A stretch of 37,237 nt of DNA from Azospirillaceae bacterium. GTDB taxonomy: Bacteria; Pseudomonadota; Alphaproteobacteria; Azospirillales; Azospirillaceae. Position 1 is the first letter of the stretch; the number at the start of each line of letters is the position of its first letter. The stretch covers positions 1 to 37,237 of the forward strand of contig JANQJV010000193.1 in NCBI GenBank assembly GCA_028281465.1, in the 5' to 3' direction. Shown piece by piece: positions 1 to 7,812 of the stretch. The notes under the pieces were generated by a model, which saw only the letters and a program-made list of their open reading frames with translations, was not told where the DNA came from and ran no database searches. The position numbers and the translations under genes are program-made.

Positions 1-127
1 CGCCATCTTGGCGGCCGGCCGCTGGGCGTGGTCCGGGCCGGCTGGAAGCCGGCGGTCCAGCCGGCAAGCATGCCGGCGCTCCGAAACAGGGCGGCCCGAA
101 GACCAGTTATTGTTTCGGGCCGTTGGT
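1..127 (+). repeat. Dispersed palindromic repeat, copy A (5' truncated by window edge)
   Basis: This stretch matches positions 238-364 almost base for base over 127 nt. It contains nested inverted repeats rich in GCCGGC and ends with a CGAAACA...TGTTTCG pair followed by GGGCCGTTGGT. It looks like a REP/MITE-like non-coding element; ORFs across it are low-complexity and not credible genes. The left edge of the window cuts the element, so its outer arm is not visible. Confidence 0.8.
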
Positions 128-187
128 GTAAGATCGGCTGAATACTGGAGCAGGCGTGCAAGAAGAACGCACGGGAGTTCAAACGGT

Positions 188-366
188 CGGTTTCGGCGCT
201 GAACCAGGAGCGCCGGCATCCCTGCCGGCTGGGCCGCCGCCATCTTGGCGGCCGGCCGCTGGGCGTGGTCCGGGCCGGCTGGGAGCCGGCGGTCCAGCCG
301 GCAAGGATGCCGGCGCTCCGAAACACGGCGGCCCGAGGATCGGTCATTGTTTCGGGCCGTTGGTAT
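188..366 (+). repeat. Dispersed palindromic repeat, copy B (long form)
   Basis: The element begins with CGGTTTCGGCGCTGAAC and has outer arms GGAGCGCCGGC (207-217) and GCCGGCGCTCC (309-319), which are perfect reverse complements. They flank about 91 nt of inner GC-rich hairpins, including the CGCC/GGCG pair around 238-250. A second inverted pair, CGAAACA and TGTTTCG, follows. Copy C near 37048 has the same outer arms but only a 6-nt loop, so long and short forms coexist. The right end abuts a transposase relic. No coding function is visible. Confidence 0.82.
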
Positions 367-509
367 TACGTGATCATTACCTCGCCAATCGAGTCTTCAA
401 TTCCTTTGAGGAGATTGGTCAACTTTCCTGTGACGCCTGGCTAAAGCGTGTGGAGCAGCCATGGCAGATCATGTCGATCGGCAGCCGACGGTGGGCCCAC
501 GAGTTCTCG
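360..509 (+). pseudogene. C-terminal remnant of an IS630-type transposase
   Basis: The frame reads DHYLANRVFNSFEEIGQ, then CDAWLKRVEQPWQIMSIGSR and RWAH. This matches the conserved C-terminal end of IS630/Tc1-like DDE transposases, where a YLANRVF-type motif is followed by CDAWN and then SIG.R.WAH. Only about 50 residues remain; the catalytic DDE core is absent and the upstream sequence is replaced by repeat copy B. It has no start codon of its own and is almost certainly non-functional. The family call rests on motif memory. Confidence 0.72.
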
Positions 510-910
510 TCACTCATGGTTGGTACACCGCCATCGTGGATAATTGGGTGAAGGAGCTCGCGCCACCGGGACGGGCCGGCTTTCGTCAAGGCGAGTCCGC
601 TGGGCCTGGTGGGGGGCTGGCACGGCTTTAACGCGTGATTGGGATGCCGGATTAGGCGGTCCAGTTGATCCGGCACACGAATGTGCGGACTGGCGCCGGA
701 GATCACTCCAAACTGCCGCCCAAAACACGAACAGCTCCGTCAGCAAAACCACAGGTGGCTTGCGGCTTTGTCCCGGGGAGGATCTCCACCAAAAGAACTA
801 GGGGGGACTCATACTTCTGAAGGATAAATCGCGACTGATCCAAGCCAGCGCATTTGCCGTATTGGGTGTGTCTTCCGAGGGGAAGACCACTTCAACCAAC
901 GGAGGCCGTC
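510..910. other. Gene-free stretch after the transposase relic
   Basis: I see no convincing gene here. ORFs on both strands are short, arginine/proline-rich and lack Shine-Dalgarno sites. The segment may be decayed insertion-sequence DNA. Near its end, GTCTTCC (870-876) and GGAAGAC (881-887) form a 7-bp stem with a GAGG tetraloop in what would be the 5' leader of the small ORF at 911. Confidence 0.5.
870..887 (+). promoter_or_regulatory. Small leader hairpin upstream of the 30-aa ORF
   Basis: A perfect 7-bp inverted repeat with a four-base loop lies 23 nt before the ATG at 911. It leaves the GGAGG ribosome-binding site unpaired. It could stabilise a short mRNA, but a chance hairpin in GC-rich DNA is possible. 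Confidence 0.3.
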
Positions 911-1003
911 ATGGATCACATGCTCTTCATCCTGCCGCTCACCACGTTCGCACTGGTCGCCTTGATTGCATTCCGTGAAATCGTGAACGTCAGCGACTAC
1001 TGA
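911..1003 (+). CDS. 30-residue single-helix membrane peptide (unknown)
   Basis: A strong ribosome-binding site, GGAGG at 901-905, sits 5 nt upstream of the ATG. The 30-residue product starts MDHMLFILPLTTFALVALIA and ends FREIVNVSDY. It has one hydrophobic helix of about 18 residues (5-21) and a short charged C-terminal tail, the usual build of small membrane proteins such as oxidase or transporter accessory peptides. I do not recognise the family and no neighbour suggests a partner. It stands alone, with a leader hairpin upstream and a GC-rich inverted repeat about 150 nt downstream. The SD, start, helix and stop fit well, but so short an ORF can be chance. Confidence 0.45.
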   Translation: MDHMLFILPLTTFALVALIAFREIVNVSDY

Positions 1004-1404
1004 ACCCGCTCACCCAGCACCCTGTTTGGTGGAGCCAACCGGTTCGTTACCCCTTCGAAGGAACAAACCGGCTTATAGGAGCAGTCGACAGGCCACACCC
1101 CATCGACTGACAACAGTAGGATGATACCATCCACACTCTGGTTACCCAACGCGCGCCACCGGTTGCCGCCGGTGGCGCGTGCGCCACTGGAAATGAAACT
1201 GCCACAAGACCACGCGGTCCGCAAGCACAATCGGAACGCCGGCAATGTGGGATCTGAACACTGAGGGAACTGGGCCTCTACAAGACCGGAAGGAGCGCAA
1301 TCTGGCGTCGACTAAGGTAAAGGGCGCAAGTGGTCGCTTCGACTCCATCGCCTATGAACCGCTTTGAGGCCAAATGCGGAGCCAAGCATCCCCCTGCCTT
1401 GAAT
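1004..1404. other. Intergenic stretch with one strong inverted repeat
   Basis: No credible gene is visible. The main structure is an inverted repeat with arms CGCGCCACCGG (1152-1162) and CCGGTGGCGCG (1169-1179), giving an 11-bp stem and a 6-nt loop. It is not followed by a U-tract on either strand, so it is at best an unconventional terminator for the small ORF upstream. Confidence 0.45.
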
Positions 1405-1440
1405 GAAAAAAGCGCCGGATGGCCTTGGCCATCCGGCGCT
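1404..1440 (-). terminator. Rho-independent terminator of the universal stress gene
   Basis: AGCGCCGGATGGCC (1411-1424) and GGCCATCCGGCGCT (1427-1440) are perfect 14-nt complementary arms. Read on the minus strand, the hairpin is followed directly by a run of six T. It lies 33 nt past the stop codon of the usp gene. Stem, tail and position make this the clearest terminator in the window. Confidence 0.9.
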
Positions 1441-1473
1441 GCTGGCGAGGGGTGTCTCCTGCCGGACTGGACG

Positions 1474-2307
1474 TCAACGATGCAGGTAGAGAGTGGCATT
1501 GCTGCCACGCAGGAGACGTGCCGGCAAAGAGCCAAAAAACAGTTCACGCCAAGTATGGGCACCGGCAGACGCGAGGACCATCAGGCCGGGGCGCAGCGCC
1601 AACAAACGATTGGCGAGTACCGAAAGCGGCTGACGGTCGGTTTCCAGTGCGAAGGTGCGGTACTGTACCTTGTATTGGTCGCACAATACCGCTGCTTCTT
1701 TGGCCAACTGACGGGCACGGTCAATCTCGCTTTGCACCGAGACCACTTCGAGTTGGAATTGCGTTCCTAGACCAAGATCAAGGAAGTTCTTGAGGGCGTC
1801 GCGACCCTGTTCGCTGCCGTCATAGGCAATGGCCACCGTTTCCGGGTTGTTGCGCTGGGCGGCGCTGCTCACCAGGACGGGGCATGGGCAGTCACGCAGC
1901 AGCCGGATCAAACCACGGCGCGACAGAAGACGGGTGCCTTCACCACGCTTTTGCCGACCCATCATGAGCAGCGTGCACTCGTTCCAATGGGCTTTCAGCG
2001 TCGCCATGCCGTCGCCTTCGGCCATGATGGCTTTGGCGGTCGCCCCCAGCTCGCGGCACTGTGTGGCCAGATGCTCGGCAAAGGCACCGATCTGGGCCTT
2101 TAAGGCCGCGTAACGCCGCTGATCAGCCTGCATTTTGTAATGCATGGCACCAGCCGGGACGGCCTCGCGGCGGATGCTACGGTCGGGGTCGGTCACACCC
2201 AACACGGTGACGCTGGCGTTGCCGGTTTTCGCGAGTTCAAGTGTGGTGTTGCTGACGATATCGTCGCTCTGCGCGCCATCCAGCACGACAAGAATATTCT
2301 GTGCCAT
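1474..2307 (-). CDS. Tandem-domain universal stress protein (UspA family)
   Basis: The 277-residue product has two UspA-like domains. The first begins MAQNILVVLDG; the second starts near residue 158 with ETVAIAYDGSEQGRDAL, the usual beta1 strand and acidic residue of the nucleotide pocket. The closing motif (GAHTWRELFFGS) retains the final GS but has T where the ATP-binding type has its second glycine, so nucleotide binding is uncertain. The start was chosen at the ATG preceded by GGAGGAGG rather than 37 codons upstream, where no SD exists. It is monocistronic with a strong terminator. Family members act in the cytoplasm in survival of starvation, oxidative or anaerobic stress. A GTTCAT repeat cluster lies about 110-150 nt upstream of the start. 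Confidence 0.9.
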   Translation of the reverse strand: MAQNILVVLDGAQSDDIVSNTTLELAKTGNASVTVLGVTDPDRSIRREAVPAGAMHYKMQADQRRYAALKAQIGAFAEHLATQCRELGATAKAIMAEGDGMATLKAHWNECTLLMMGRQKRGEGTRLLSRRGLIRLLRDCPCPVLVSSAAQRNNPETVAIAYDGSEQGRDALKNFLDLGLGTQFQLEVVSVQSEIDRARQLAKEAAVLCDQYKVQYRTFALETDRQPLSVLANRLLALRPGLMVLASAGAHTWRELFFGSLPARLLRGSNATLYLHR

Positions 2308-2416
2308 CCGATGCCTCCTCCGGTTCATAGGAGTTCCGATTCGACCCAAGCCCGCTTTCGAAGAAATCGGACCGCAAAACGGCCGTATCGACACTAAAGA
2401 GACATCGGCAGTTAAC

Positions 2417-2455
2417 ATGAACCATTCAAAAACAGTTTGTTCATATAACGTTCAT
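2417..2455 (-). promoter_or_regulatory. Candidate operator: GTTCAT direct repeat (PhoP-box-like)
   Basis: On the plus strand GTTCAT occurs at 2439-2444 and 2450-2455, an 11-bp spacing, and its complement ATGAAC lies at 2417-2422. Eleven-bp direct repeats are the usual binding pattern of OmpR/PhoP-type regulators; the enterobacterial PhoP box is (T/G)GTTTA-N5-(T/G)GTTTA, and here it reads TGTTCA-N5-CGTTCA. The site is in an AT-rich patch upstream of usp and near a PhoP/PhoQ-like gene pair. Regulation by that pair is inference. Confidence 0.4.
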
Positions 2456-2513
2456 TATTGAAAGGAAAACGTAAGGTGCGGTCTTTGTCGCAGGTCTAGT
2501 TCTACAGGGTAGG

Positions 2514-2537
2514 TTTGATCTCGCCGGAGGGATCAAA
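2514..2537. promoter_or_regulatory. Inverted repeat TTTGATC...GATCAAA
   Basis: Perfect 7-bp arms are separated by 10 nt, inside the otherwise empty segment between usp and the end of the sensor kinase gene. The spacing is too wide for an FNR/FixK site (TTGAT-N4-ATCAA). The rest of 2456-2749 shows no gene; an ORF starting at 2537 has an SD-like GGAGG but a composition that does not look like a protein. Confidence 0.3.
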
Positions 2538-2749
2538 TGGCCTACGGGCTACTACGTATGATCCTAGACTTTATAGATGGGAATGGCCCGGTTTCTTTGT
2601 CTTTGAACCCCGTGCGGCACGTGGTCGCAAATGTCGAGCGGCGTAGGACAGGGGTGCGGGGCGGGCCGTCCGTAAGCCACCAGGAACGATGGGCCTACGC
2701 CTTTTGTGCCCAATCTAATCATGATGGTGAAAATGGGCGCCGTAAGGCG

Positions 2750-4099
2750 TCAGCGTGCTGGCAGCGTGAGCACGGCCAAGAGACCGCCGATGGCCGAGCC
2801 GGACAAGGCTAGCTGGCCGCCATACATTTCGGCCAGATCGGCGACGATGGACAGGCCCAGCCCCGAGCCTTGGGAGCGTTCGTCGAGCCGTTTGCCGCGC
2901 AAGACGGCCAGTGCTGCCTTGCGTTCGGTCATGCCCGGACCGTCGTCATCGACGCGCAACGTCATGGTCTTGCCGCCCAGCGACAGGGTTACCATGACCC
3001 GGGTGCTGGCGTGTTTGCAGGCATTCTCGATCAAGTTGCCAACGAGCTCCTCCAGGTCTTGCCGTTCGCCGCGGAACTGTGGCTGGGCGGCGATGTGGCA
3101 ATCCACGGTGAGATCGCGGTCTCGATACAGGCGCCGCAGGGCGGCACAGATATCGGTCACCACTCGGGCGACGTCGACCCGTTCCGGGGCCAGACTGACC
3201 GGTCCGGCCGTGGCGGCGCGGTGCAAGTGGTGCTCCACGATGCGGGCGATCCGGTCGATATTGGCGTGGATGTCGGGAGCCGAGTCGCCCCGGTGCGCGT
3301 CGCCGTCGACATTGGACTTGAGCAAGGCCAGTTCGGTCTTGAGAGCGTGCGCCAGATTGCCGGCGCTCTGACGGACGCGCAAGACCACCTGGCGATTGTG
3401 CGCGATCACCGAATTCACCGCCTCCACGGCATTGGCCAGATCGCTTGGATAGTTGCGGCTCAGTTCGTCGAGCTCCCCGGCCTGGAAGCGCTCCAGCTCG
3501 CGCGCCAGCCGGCGCAGCGGGTGCAGGCCCAACTGCACCTGGAACAGGATGGCTGCGGTGAGGCCGATGCCCAGGGTGCCCAAGGCCAGGTGGATCAAGG
3601 TTTCAAAGCTGTCGATCTCTTCCTGGACGTCACGATCGTCCACGGCCACCTTGACCAGCGCGATGCGCCCGTCGACCAATTCGGTCGCCGTCTGCGCGGT
3701 GCGCAACGACACGTCGTCCGGCCCGCGGTCGTAACCGAAGCTGACCTGACCCGGATCCATGGCCAAGTCCAAGGTGAGTAAAAAGTCGCCGAGCGACGGT
3801 GAGCGCAGTTCGGTGCCGTCTGCCGTGCGCACCTGCCAGTACCACCCCGAACCCGATACCTGAAATCGGGGGTCGCCAATCGGGCCGACGCTCACCACGG
3901 CCGTGTCCTTGCCACCAGCGTCCTCGACACGGAGGGCCGCGGTCACGGAGCGCAAGACGGCTCCGACCTTCAGATCGAACCGGCTGGTGACCGCCTGGCT
4001 GAAAGCGAAGGACAGAACAGCCGCACCGCCGAGCCAGGCGATGGCGATCCAGCCGGCCGCCGCCGCCAGCAGGCGGGTTCTGATCGACAGCGGTTTCAT
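2750..4099 (-). CDS. PhoQ-like membrane sensor histidine kinase
   Basis: This 449-residue protein has TM1 at about 10-34, a periplasmic domain of about 130 residues, TM2 near 168-188 and a cytoplasmic HAMP-like linker. The phospho-acceptor box is AGNLAHALKTELALL with H251, the LAHxLKT form typical of PhoQ-type kinases. The N-box is NLIENACKHA, then VDDDGPGM and GSGLGLSI for ATP binding. Its ATG overlaps the stop codon of the upstream response regulator by four bases (ATGA), so the two are co-transcribed and probably translationally coupled. PhoQ relatives sense divalent cations, acid or membrane stress; the ligand here cannot be read from sequence, as the periplasmic domain is not conspicuously acidic-patched. 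Confidence 0.9.
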   Translation of the reverse strand: MKPLSIRTRLLAAAAGWIAIAWLGGAAVLSFAFSQAVTSRFDLKVGAVLRSVTAALRVEDAGGKDTAVVSVGPIGDPRFQVSGSGWYWQVRTADGTELRSPSLGDFLLTLDLAMDPGQVSFGYDRGPDDVSLRTAQTATELVDGRIALVKVAVDDRDVQEEIDSFETLIHLALGTLGIGLTAAILFQVQLGLHPLRRLARELERFQAGELDELSRNYPSDLANAVEAVNSVIAHNRQVVLRVRQSAGNLAHALKTELALLKSNVDGDAHRGDSAPDIHANIDRIARIVEHHLHRAATAGPVSLAPERVDVARVVTDICAALRRLYRDRDLTVDCHIAAQPQFRGERQDLEELVGNLIENACKHASTRVMVTLSLGGKTMTLRVDDDGPGMTERKAALAVLRGKRLDERSQGSGLGLSIVADLAEMYGGQLALSGSAIGGLLAVLTLPAR

Positions 4100-4761
4100 G
4101 CCTTGGGAACCGCCAATCGATAGCCTTGCCCACGAACGGTCTGGATGATGTCCATGTTCAGCTTGCGCCGAATTCGGCTGATCAGAACATCGACCACATT
4201 GGACGACTGCTGGGCATTGCGGTCATAGACGTGGTTGACCAGGCCGCTGCGCGTGACCAAGCGGCCCGGATGATGCATCATGTATTCCAGAATGCGGAAC
4301 TCCTGCGGCGTCAGCGCCAGGGGCACGCCACTCACCGTCACTCGGCCGCTGTTGGTGTCCAAGGTCAAGGGGCCGAACGTCAACATAGGGCTGAAGTGTC
4401 CAGCGGCACGTCGGATCAGGGCACGAACGCGGAGCAGAATTTCGTCCATGTTGATCGGCTTGACCAGATAGTCATCGGCGCCAGCGTTGAAGCCGGCGAG
4501 TTTGTCGCTCCACCGGCTGCGCGCCGTCAAAATGAGGACCGGGGCCCCCATGCCGTCCTCGCGCCAGCGCTGAAGAACAGAAACCCCATCCATTTGCGGC
4601 AGGCCCAGATCGAGCACCACGCAGTCGTAGACCTCCGTAAGACCGAGGCGCACCGCCTCGAGGCCGTCCTGCGCCGTGTCGGTCACATAGCCGGCGTGCT
4701 CGAGCACCTGGCGCAAATCCTCGCAAAGCTGACCCTCGTCTTCGACCACCAAAACACGCAT
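4096..4761 (-). CDS. PhoP/OmpR-family response regulator
   Basis: The 221-residue product is a two-domain transcription regulator. The receiver has the acidic pair E7-D8, phospho-acceptor D51 in VVLDLGLPQMDG, the conserved T in ILTAR and K in YLVKPI. The C-terminal winged helix (about 125-218) has LTPQEFRILEYMMHHPGRLV and the closing QTVRGQGYRL typical of OmpR/PhoP proteins. The start was set at MRVLVVEDE because the family begins there; an ATG eight codons upstream is possible, and neither has a clear SD. It is the first gene of a pair with the kinase. Targets are unknown; a PhoP-box-like repeat upstream of the usp gene is one candidate. Confidence 0.92.
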   Translation of the reverse strand: MRVLVVEDEGQLCEDLRQVLEHAGYVTDTAQDGLEAVRLGLTEVYDCVVLDLGLPQMDGVSVLQRWREDGMGAPVLILTARSRWSDKLAGFNAGADDYLVKPINMDEILLRVRALIRRAAGHFSPMLTFGPLTLDTNSGRVTVSGVPLALTPQEFRILEYMMHHPGRLVTRSGLVNHVYDRNAQQSSNVVDVLISRIRRKLNMDIIQTVRGQGYRLAVPKA

Positions 4762-5707
4762 CAAGCCAAACCCGGACAGCGGCATGAACCGAGATCATTT
4801 TCCCATTGTTTTGGTCCAGGGAAAACACTCCAGAGCAAGCCCCGAGCCGATTGGGCCGATCGGTGACGAGGTTTGCCGAAAGAACAGATGGCTAGACCAA
4901 TTCCGCGGACAACCGCGAACGCAAACCGTTCCGGCACCCTCGGGACCACCCCAATGCGCGGCGTCTTTGAGTCTGGCATCATGTGTCTCGAGCGAATCGT
5001 CGTCCCGGATCGGATCGAACGGCAGCAAACGTGATCCAGCCGCGTCTGCCGTCGGTCCAGGAGCCCCCGTCCATGTGGCGTTTTCCGCCGTCAGGAAACA
5101 GGGCGCTTGCCCATGAAAACCGGTCCAGTGGCATTCGTGCCCGGGGCAAGCCTGGATCGATCCACGACACGTGTCCGGCGCACGGTTCGGACCCGATGGT
5201 CGCGGTCCCTGCCGTTGCCGACTCTCGATGGTCGGCGGCCGCGTGCCGCCCGCGCGATCCTTCGTTGTCGATCACCGTCGCCGGCACTGGGCCGTCCGGC
5301 ACCGTCGTCACCGCTACCGACGCAGTGGTCGGGCAAATGAATATGGTGGCGGGCGCGGCAGAGCGTCTCAACCATCAAGCTTAGAAACCTTAATCGCTTT
5401 CCAACTATACGTATAAACACTTAAATATAATACTATCTTGTTTCGTTTCAGGTAGCTCCGCATATTGGATGCTTAAGAGAGTCGCAACGACCCGAACGAG
5501 ACGGACTGCCAATGATCTTGGGCCGCATTGGTCGAACCGCCGGACACCGCGACTGGAAACATGCCTTAGCGAATGGGGCAGGGCGGTTGCGTTGCTCCGA
5601 CGTCGCTCGGCACGATTGCAAGCGGTTACTTCGGCCTCCCTGGCCAACGCCCTGGTGCCTGACGTCGGCCCACCGCCGTTCGAAACAAGCGCGAGGGGCG
5701 AACGCCG
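4762..5707. other. Long intergenic region upstream of Mrp cluster 1
   Basis: This 946-nt stretch has ORFs in several frames but none with recognisable domains or a good SD. Most is GC-rich; 5385-5460 is a sharp AT-rich patch that probably holds the promoter of the antiporter operon. An 80-codon ORF at 5469-5711 ends in an ATGA overlap with the mrpE start, which is typical of coupled genes, but its arginine-rich product resembles nothing I know and I do not call it. Confidence 0.5.
5426..5431 (+). promoter_or_regulatory. Candidate -10 element for Mrp cluster 1
   Basis: A perfect TATAAT lies in the AT-rich patch before mrpE. No good -35 box is seen 16-18 nt upstream. If used, the transcript would have a leader of roughly 270 nt, long enough for leader regulation. 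Confidence 0.35.
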
Positions 5708-6187
5708 ATGATGCGGATATTGCTTTTTGCCGGACTTTGGCTGGTTCTGACCGAAGCGGATCCCGGCGCCATGCCGGTTGGTGCCCTGGCGGCTCTGGCG
5801 GCCGCCTGGACAAGCAAGCACCTTCTGCCCCCGCAACCAGGGCGGCTGCGCTTGATGGCCTTGCTACGCTTCACCTGGCATTTCCTCAAACTCTCGGTCT
5901 ACAGCGGAATCGACGTCGCCTATCGTGCGCTGCATCCCCGGCTGCCGCTCGACCCTGCACTGGTTGGCGTACGCGTGACGCTGCCACCGGGTATGGCACG
6001 CACGACTTTGGCCAGTGAGCTCAGTCTGCTGCCCGGGACCCTGGCCGTAAGCCAAGATGGTGACGAAGTGGTGTTGCATTGTCTCGACCAAACCCAGCCG
6101 ATCGAACAGCAGGTGAGCACGGAAGGGACGCTGATCACATCCATACTGGGCGACGGTCCGGATGCAGGAGGAACCCGTCATGTCTGA
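5708..6187 (+). CDS. mrpE: Mrp antiporter subunit E, cluster 1
   Basis: The 159-residue product is an MnhE/MrpE-family protein: short N-terminal hydrophobic helices (ILLFAGLWLVLTE; AMPVGALAALAAAW), then FTWHFLKLSVYSGIDVAYRA and a soluble C-terminal half with LPPGM and LSLLPGTLAV, the signature of the family. MrpE is a small membrane subunit required for assembly or activity of Mrp Na+(Li+,K+)/H+ antiporters. It starts the operon; two consecutive ATGs make the exact start ambiguous by one codon, and a GAGGGG sequence lies just upstream. Its 3' end overlaps the mrpF start by 8 nt. Confidence 0.9.
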   Translation: MMRILLFAGLWLVLTEADPGAMPVGALAALAAAWTSKHLLPPQPGRLRLMALLRFTWHFLKLSVYSGIDVAYRALHPRLPLDPALVGVRVTLPPGMARTTLASELSLLPGTLAVSQDGDEVVLHCLDQTQPIEQQVSTEGTLITSILGDGPDAGGTRHV

Positions 6188-6518
6188 GTTTCTCCTGGGC
6201 GCCGCGTTCTTCCTTCTGATCACTGTGGCCGGGGGCCTGGTTCGTGTGGTGCTCGGACCGGACCAGGCCGACAAAATGATGGCGGCGCAGCTTCTCAGTA
6301 GCGGCGGCATTGCGATTCTGCTGATCGTGGGGGTCGGCCTACAGTTGGAGGGGGCTATCGATGTGGCCCTTGTCGTTGCCCTGCTCGCCGCCTTTGCGGC
6401 CGTAGCCTTCGTTAAGGGCACAAGCCAGGCCGGAACAGGAGATCCGGAAGCCGTTGGCGTCGACCAGCTCACCACCCTGCGACAGGACGCACCCCAAGGG
6501 AGGCCCGACAGCCCATGA
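6180..6518 (+). CDS. mrpF: Mrp antiporter subunit F, cluster 1
   Basis: This 112-residue protein has three predicted helices and the MrpF/MnhF hallmark RVVLGPDQADKMMAAQLLSS, followed by AIDVALVVALLAAFAAVAFV. The start is the ATG preceded by AGGAGG; an upstream in-frame ATG lies before the SD and was rejected. The C-terminal tail after about residue 80 is hydrophilic and longer than usual. Subunit F forms part of the E-F-G small-subunit end of the complex. It overlaps mrpE by 8 nt and mrpG by 4 nt. Confidence 0.9.
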   Translation: MSEFLLGAAFFLLITVAGGLVRVVLGPDQADKMMAAQLLSSGGIAILLIVGVGLQLEGAIDVALVVALLAAFAAVAFVKGTSQAGTGDPEAVGVDQLTTLRQDAPQGRPDSP

Positions 6519-6823
6519 CTGCCGCCCTGGACGCCATCACCGTTGTCTTCGTCCTTGCCGGCTGCTTCTTCTTTCTGGCCGGAAACGTGGGCCTGCTGCG
6601 GTTTCCAGACACGCTCACGCGCCTTCATGCCTTGACCAAAGCCGACAATCTGGGGTTGGGCTTGGTCGTGATCGGACTCATGCCGCGCATGGATCACCCG
6701 CTGTCGGCGCTCAAACTGCTCTTGGTCTGGGCGCTCGGCATGTTGGCGGCGGCCACGGTCGGACAGTTGATCGCCCGGTCGGTGCTACGCCGGGGTCTGC
6801 CAATCTGGAAAGGTCCGCAATGA
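6515..6823 (+). CDS. mrpG: Mrp antiporter subunit G, cluster 1
   Basis: The 102-residue membrane protein carries the MnhG/MrpG motif GLLRFPDTLTRLHALTKADNLG, in which RxPDxxxRxHAxTK is diagnostic. Three helices are predicted. It is linked to mrpF and to the following fused mrpB gene by ATGA stop/start overlaps, so translation is likely coupled. In known complexes G sits with E and F and is needed for cation/proton antiport; it has no proton-channel domain of its own. Confidence 0.92.
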   Translation: MTAALDAITVVFVLAGCFFFLAGNVGLLRFPDTLTRLHALTKADNLGLGLVVIGLMPRMDHPLSALKLLLVWALGMLAAATVGQLIARSVLRRGLPIWKGPQ

Positions 6824-7812
6824 CCGCTTTTCCGCTCCTGGACCCGGCCTTGTGTTTCGTCATCCTGACCACCGCGGTTTTGGCAGTAGCCATCCGCACG
6901 GTCTTCGCCGCCGTGGTCTCGTTCATCGTCTTCGGCCTTCTGATGGCGATTGCCTGGGTTCGTCTGGGCGCCGTCGACGTGGCGCTCACCGAGGCTGCCA
7001 TCGGGGCTGGACTCACGGGTGTTCTGTTGCTCAGCACGGTCGCTCGGATCGCCAAACACCGGGCCGACCGCGGCGACGATGTGCCGATCCTGGAGGGACC
7101 GGAACCCGACCCGGCCCCCACCGATCCGTTGCCGGGACTGGCCACGCAGTCGCTGGCTATCGTGCTGTCCGCGGCCGTTGCCGCAGCTCTGGTGGCGGCG
7201 GTCGCTTTGCTGCCCGTTCCGGCTCCTGGCTTGGTCGCCGAGGTGGGAAGCCGTCTGTCCGAAACTGGCGTGGAAAGTCCGGTGACGGCGGTGCTCCTCG
7301 CCTATCGCGGCTACGATACGCTGTTGGAAATCGTCGTTTTGCTGTTTGCCCTGCTCGGTGTCTGGTCGCTGACGGCCGACGCCCGCTGGGGTGGCCAACC
7401 CGGGTTGCGTCATCTGGCGCGGCCCGACGGGGTGATGGCCTATCTGGGCCGGCTGTTGCCCCCGATCGGGCTTCTCGTGGGCGTTTATCTGTTCTGGATC
7501 GGCGGCTATCGGCCCGGTGGCGCGTTTCAAGCCGGCACCGTTCTGGCAGCCGTTTGGCTTCTGGCGGTCATGGCGGGGCTTGTGCCCATCCCCAAGGTCT
7601 CGGGCATCCGCCTGAGGCTTGCCCTCGTTATCGGTCCGGCGGTGTTCCTGGCCATTGGCCTCGCCGGTTATCCCCTGCACGGTGCCTTTCTCGGCTATCC
7701 CCCGGCGATTGCCAAGGTGCTGATCATCCTCATCGAAGCCGGGCTGACCATATCCATCGCGACGATTCTCGGCCTTCTCGTGGCCGGCGCTCCTGAGGAG
7801 CGGCCGTCATGA
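6820..7812 (+). CDS. mrpB: Fused MrpA C-terminal (DUF4040)/MrpB subunit, cluster 1
   Basis: This 330-residue membrane protein joins pieces usually split between MrpA and MrpB. Residues about 1-80 hold a DUF4040-type domain ([16 protein letters not shown]). A middle part with VTAVLLAYRGYDTLLEIVVL resembles MbhE and the C-terminal end of MrpA. The last third is an MnhB domain (PPIGLLVGVYLFWIGGYRPGGAFQAG). The start is the ATG in ATGA overlap with mrpG; the frame is open far upstream but that is mrpG in another frame. Cluster 1 has no full-length MrpA, so this gene supplies its C-terminal functions. The linkage of DUF4040 to MnhB resembles Mbh/Mbs-type gene order more than bacterial Mrp order. 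Confidence 0.88.
   Translation: MTAFPLLDPALCFVILTTAVLAVAIRTVFAAVVSFIVFGLLMAIAWVRLGAVDVALTEAAIGAGLTGVLLLSTVARIAKHRADRGDDVPILEGPEPDPAPTDPLPGLATQSLAIVLSAAVAAALVAAVALLPVPAPGLVAEVGSRLSETGVESPVTAVLLAYRGYDTLLEIVVLLFALLGVWSLTADARWGGQPGLRHLARPDGVMAYLGRLLPPIGLLVGVYLFWIGGYRPGGAFQAGTVLAAVWLLAVMAGLVPIPKVSGIRLRLALVIGPAVFLAIGLAGYPLHGAFLGYPPAIAKVLIILIEAGLTISIATILGLLVAGAPEERPS

Noticed and set aside
1-366. CRISPR-like repeats at the left edge
   Set aside because: There are only two copies, of unequal form and with nested palindromes; no regular spacer and no cas genes.
2514-2537. TTTGATC...GATCAAA as an FNR/FixK box
   Set aside because: The half-site spacing is too wide for the FNR family, which needs TTGAT-N4-ATCAA.
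2870-3781. Plus-strand 303-codon frame opposite the PhoQ-like kinase
   Set aside because: Antisense shadow of the kinase; hydrophilic low-complexity product.
4979-5384. Overlapping ORFs on both strands upstream of Mrp cluster 1
   Set aside because: Neither frame has a known motif or SD, and they mirror each other as expected for GC-rich non-coding DNA.
5469-5711. 80-codon ORF ending in ATGA overlap with mrpE
   Set aside because: The overlap is suggestive, but there is no SD, no recognisable motif and the arginine-rich make-up looks like non-coding GC-rich DNA.
6694-7680. Minus-strand 328-codon frame across mrpG and mrpB
   Set aside because: It lies antisense to clear membrane protein genes and has no recognisable motif or start signal.
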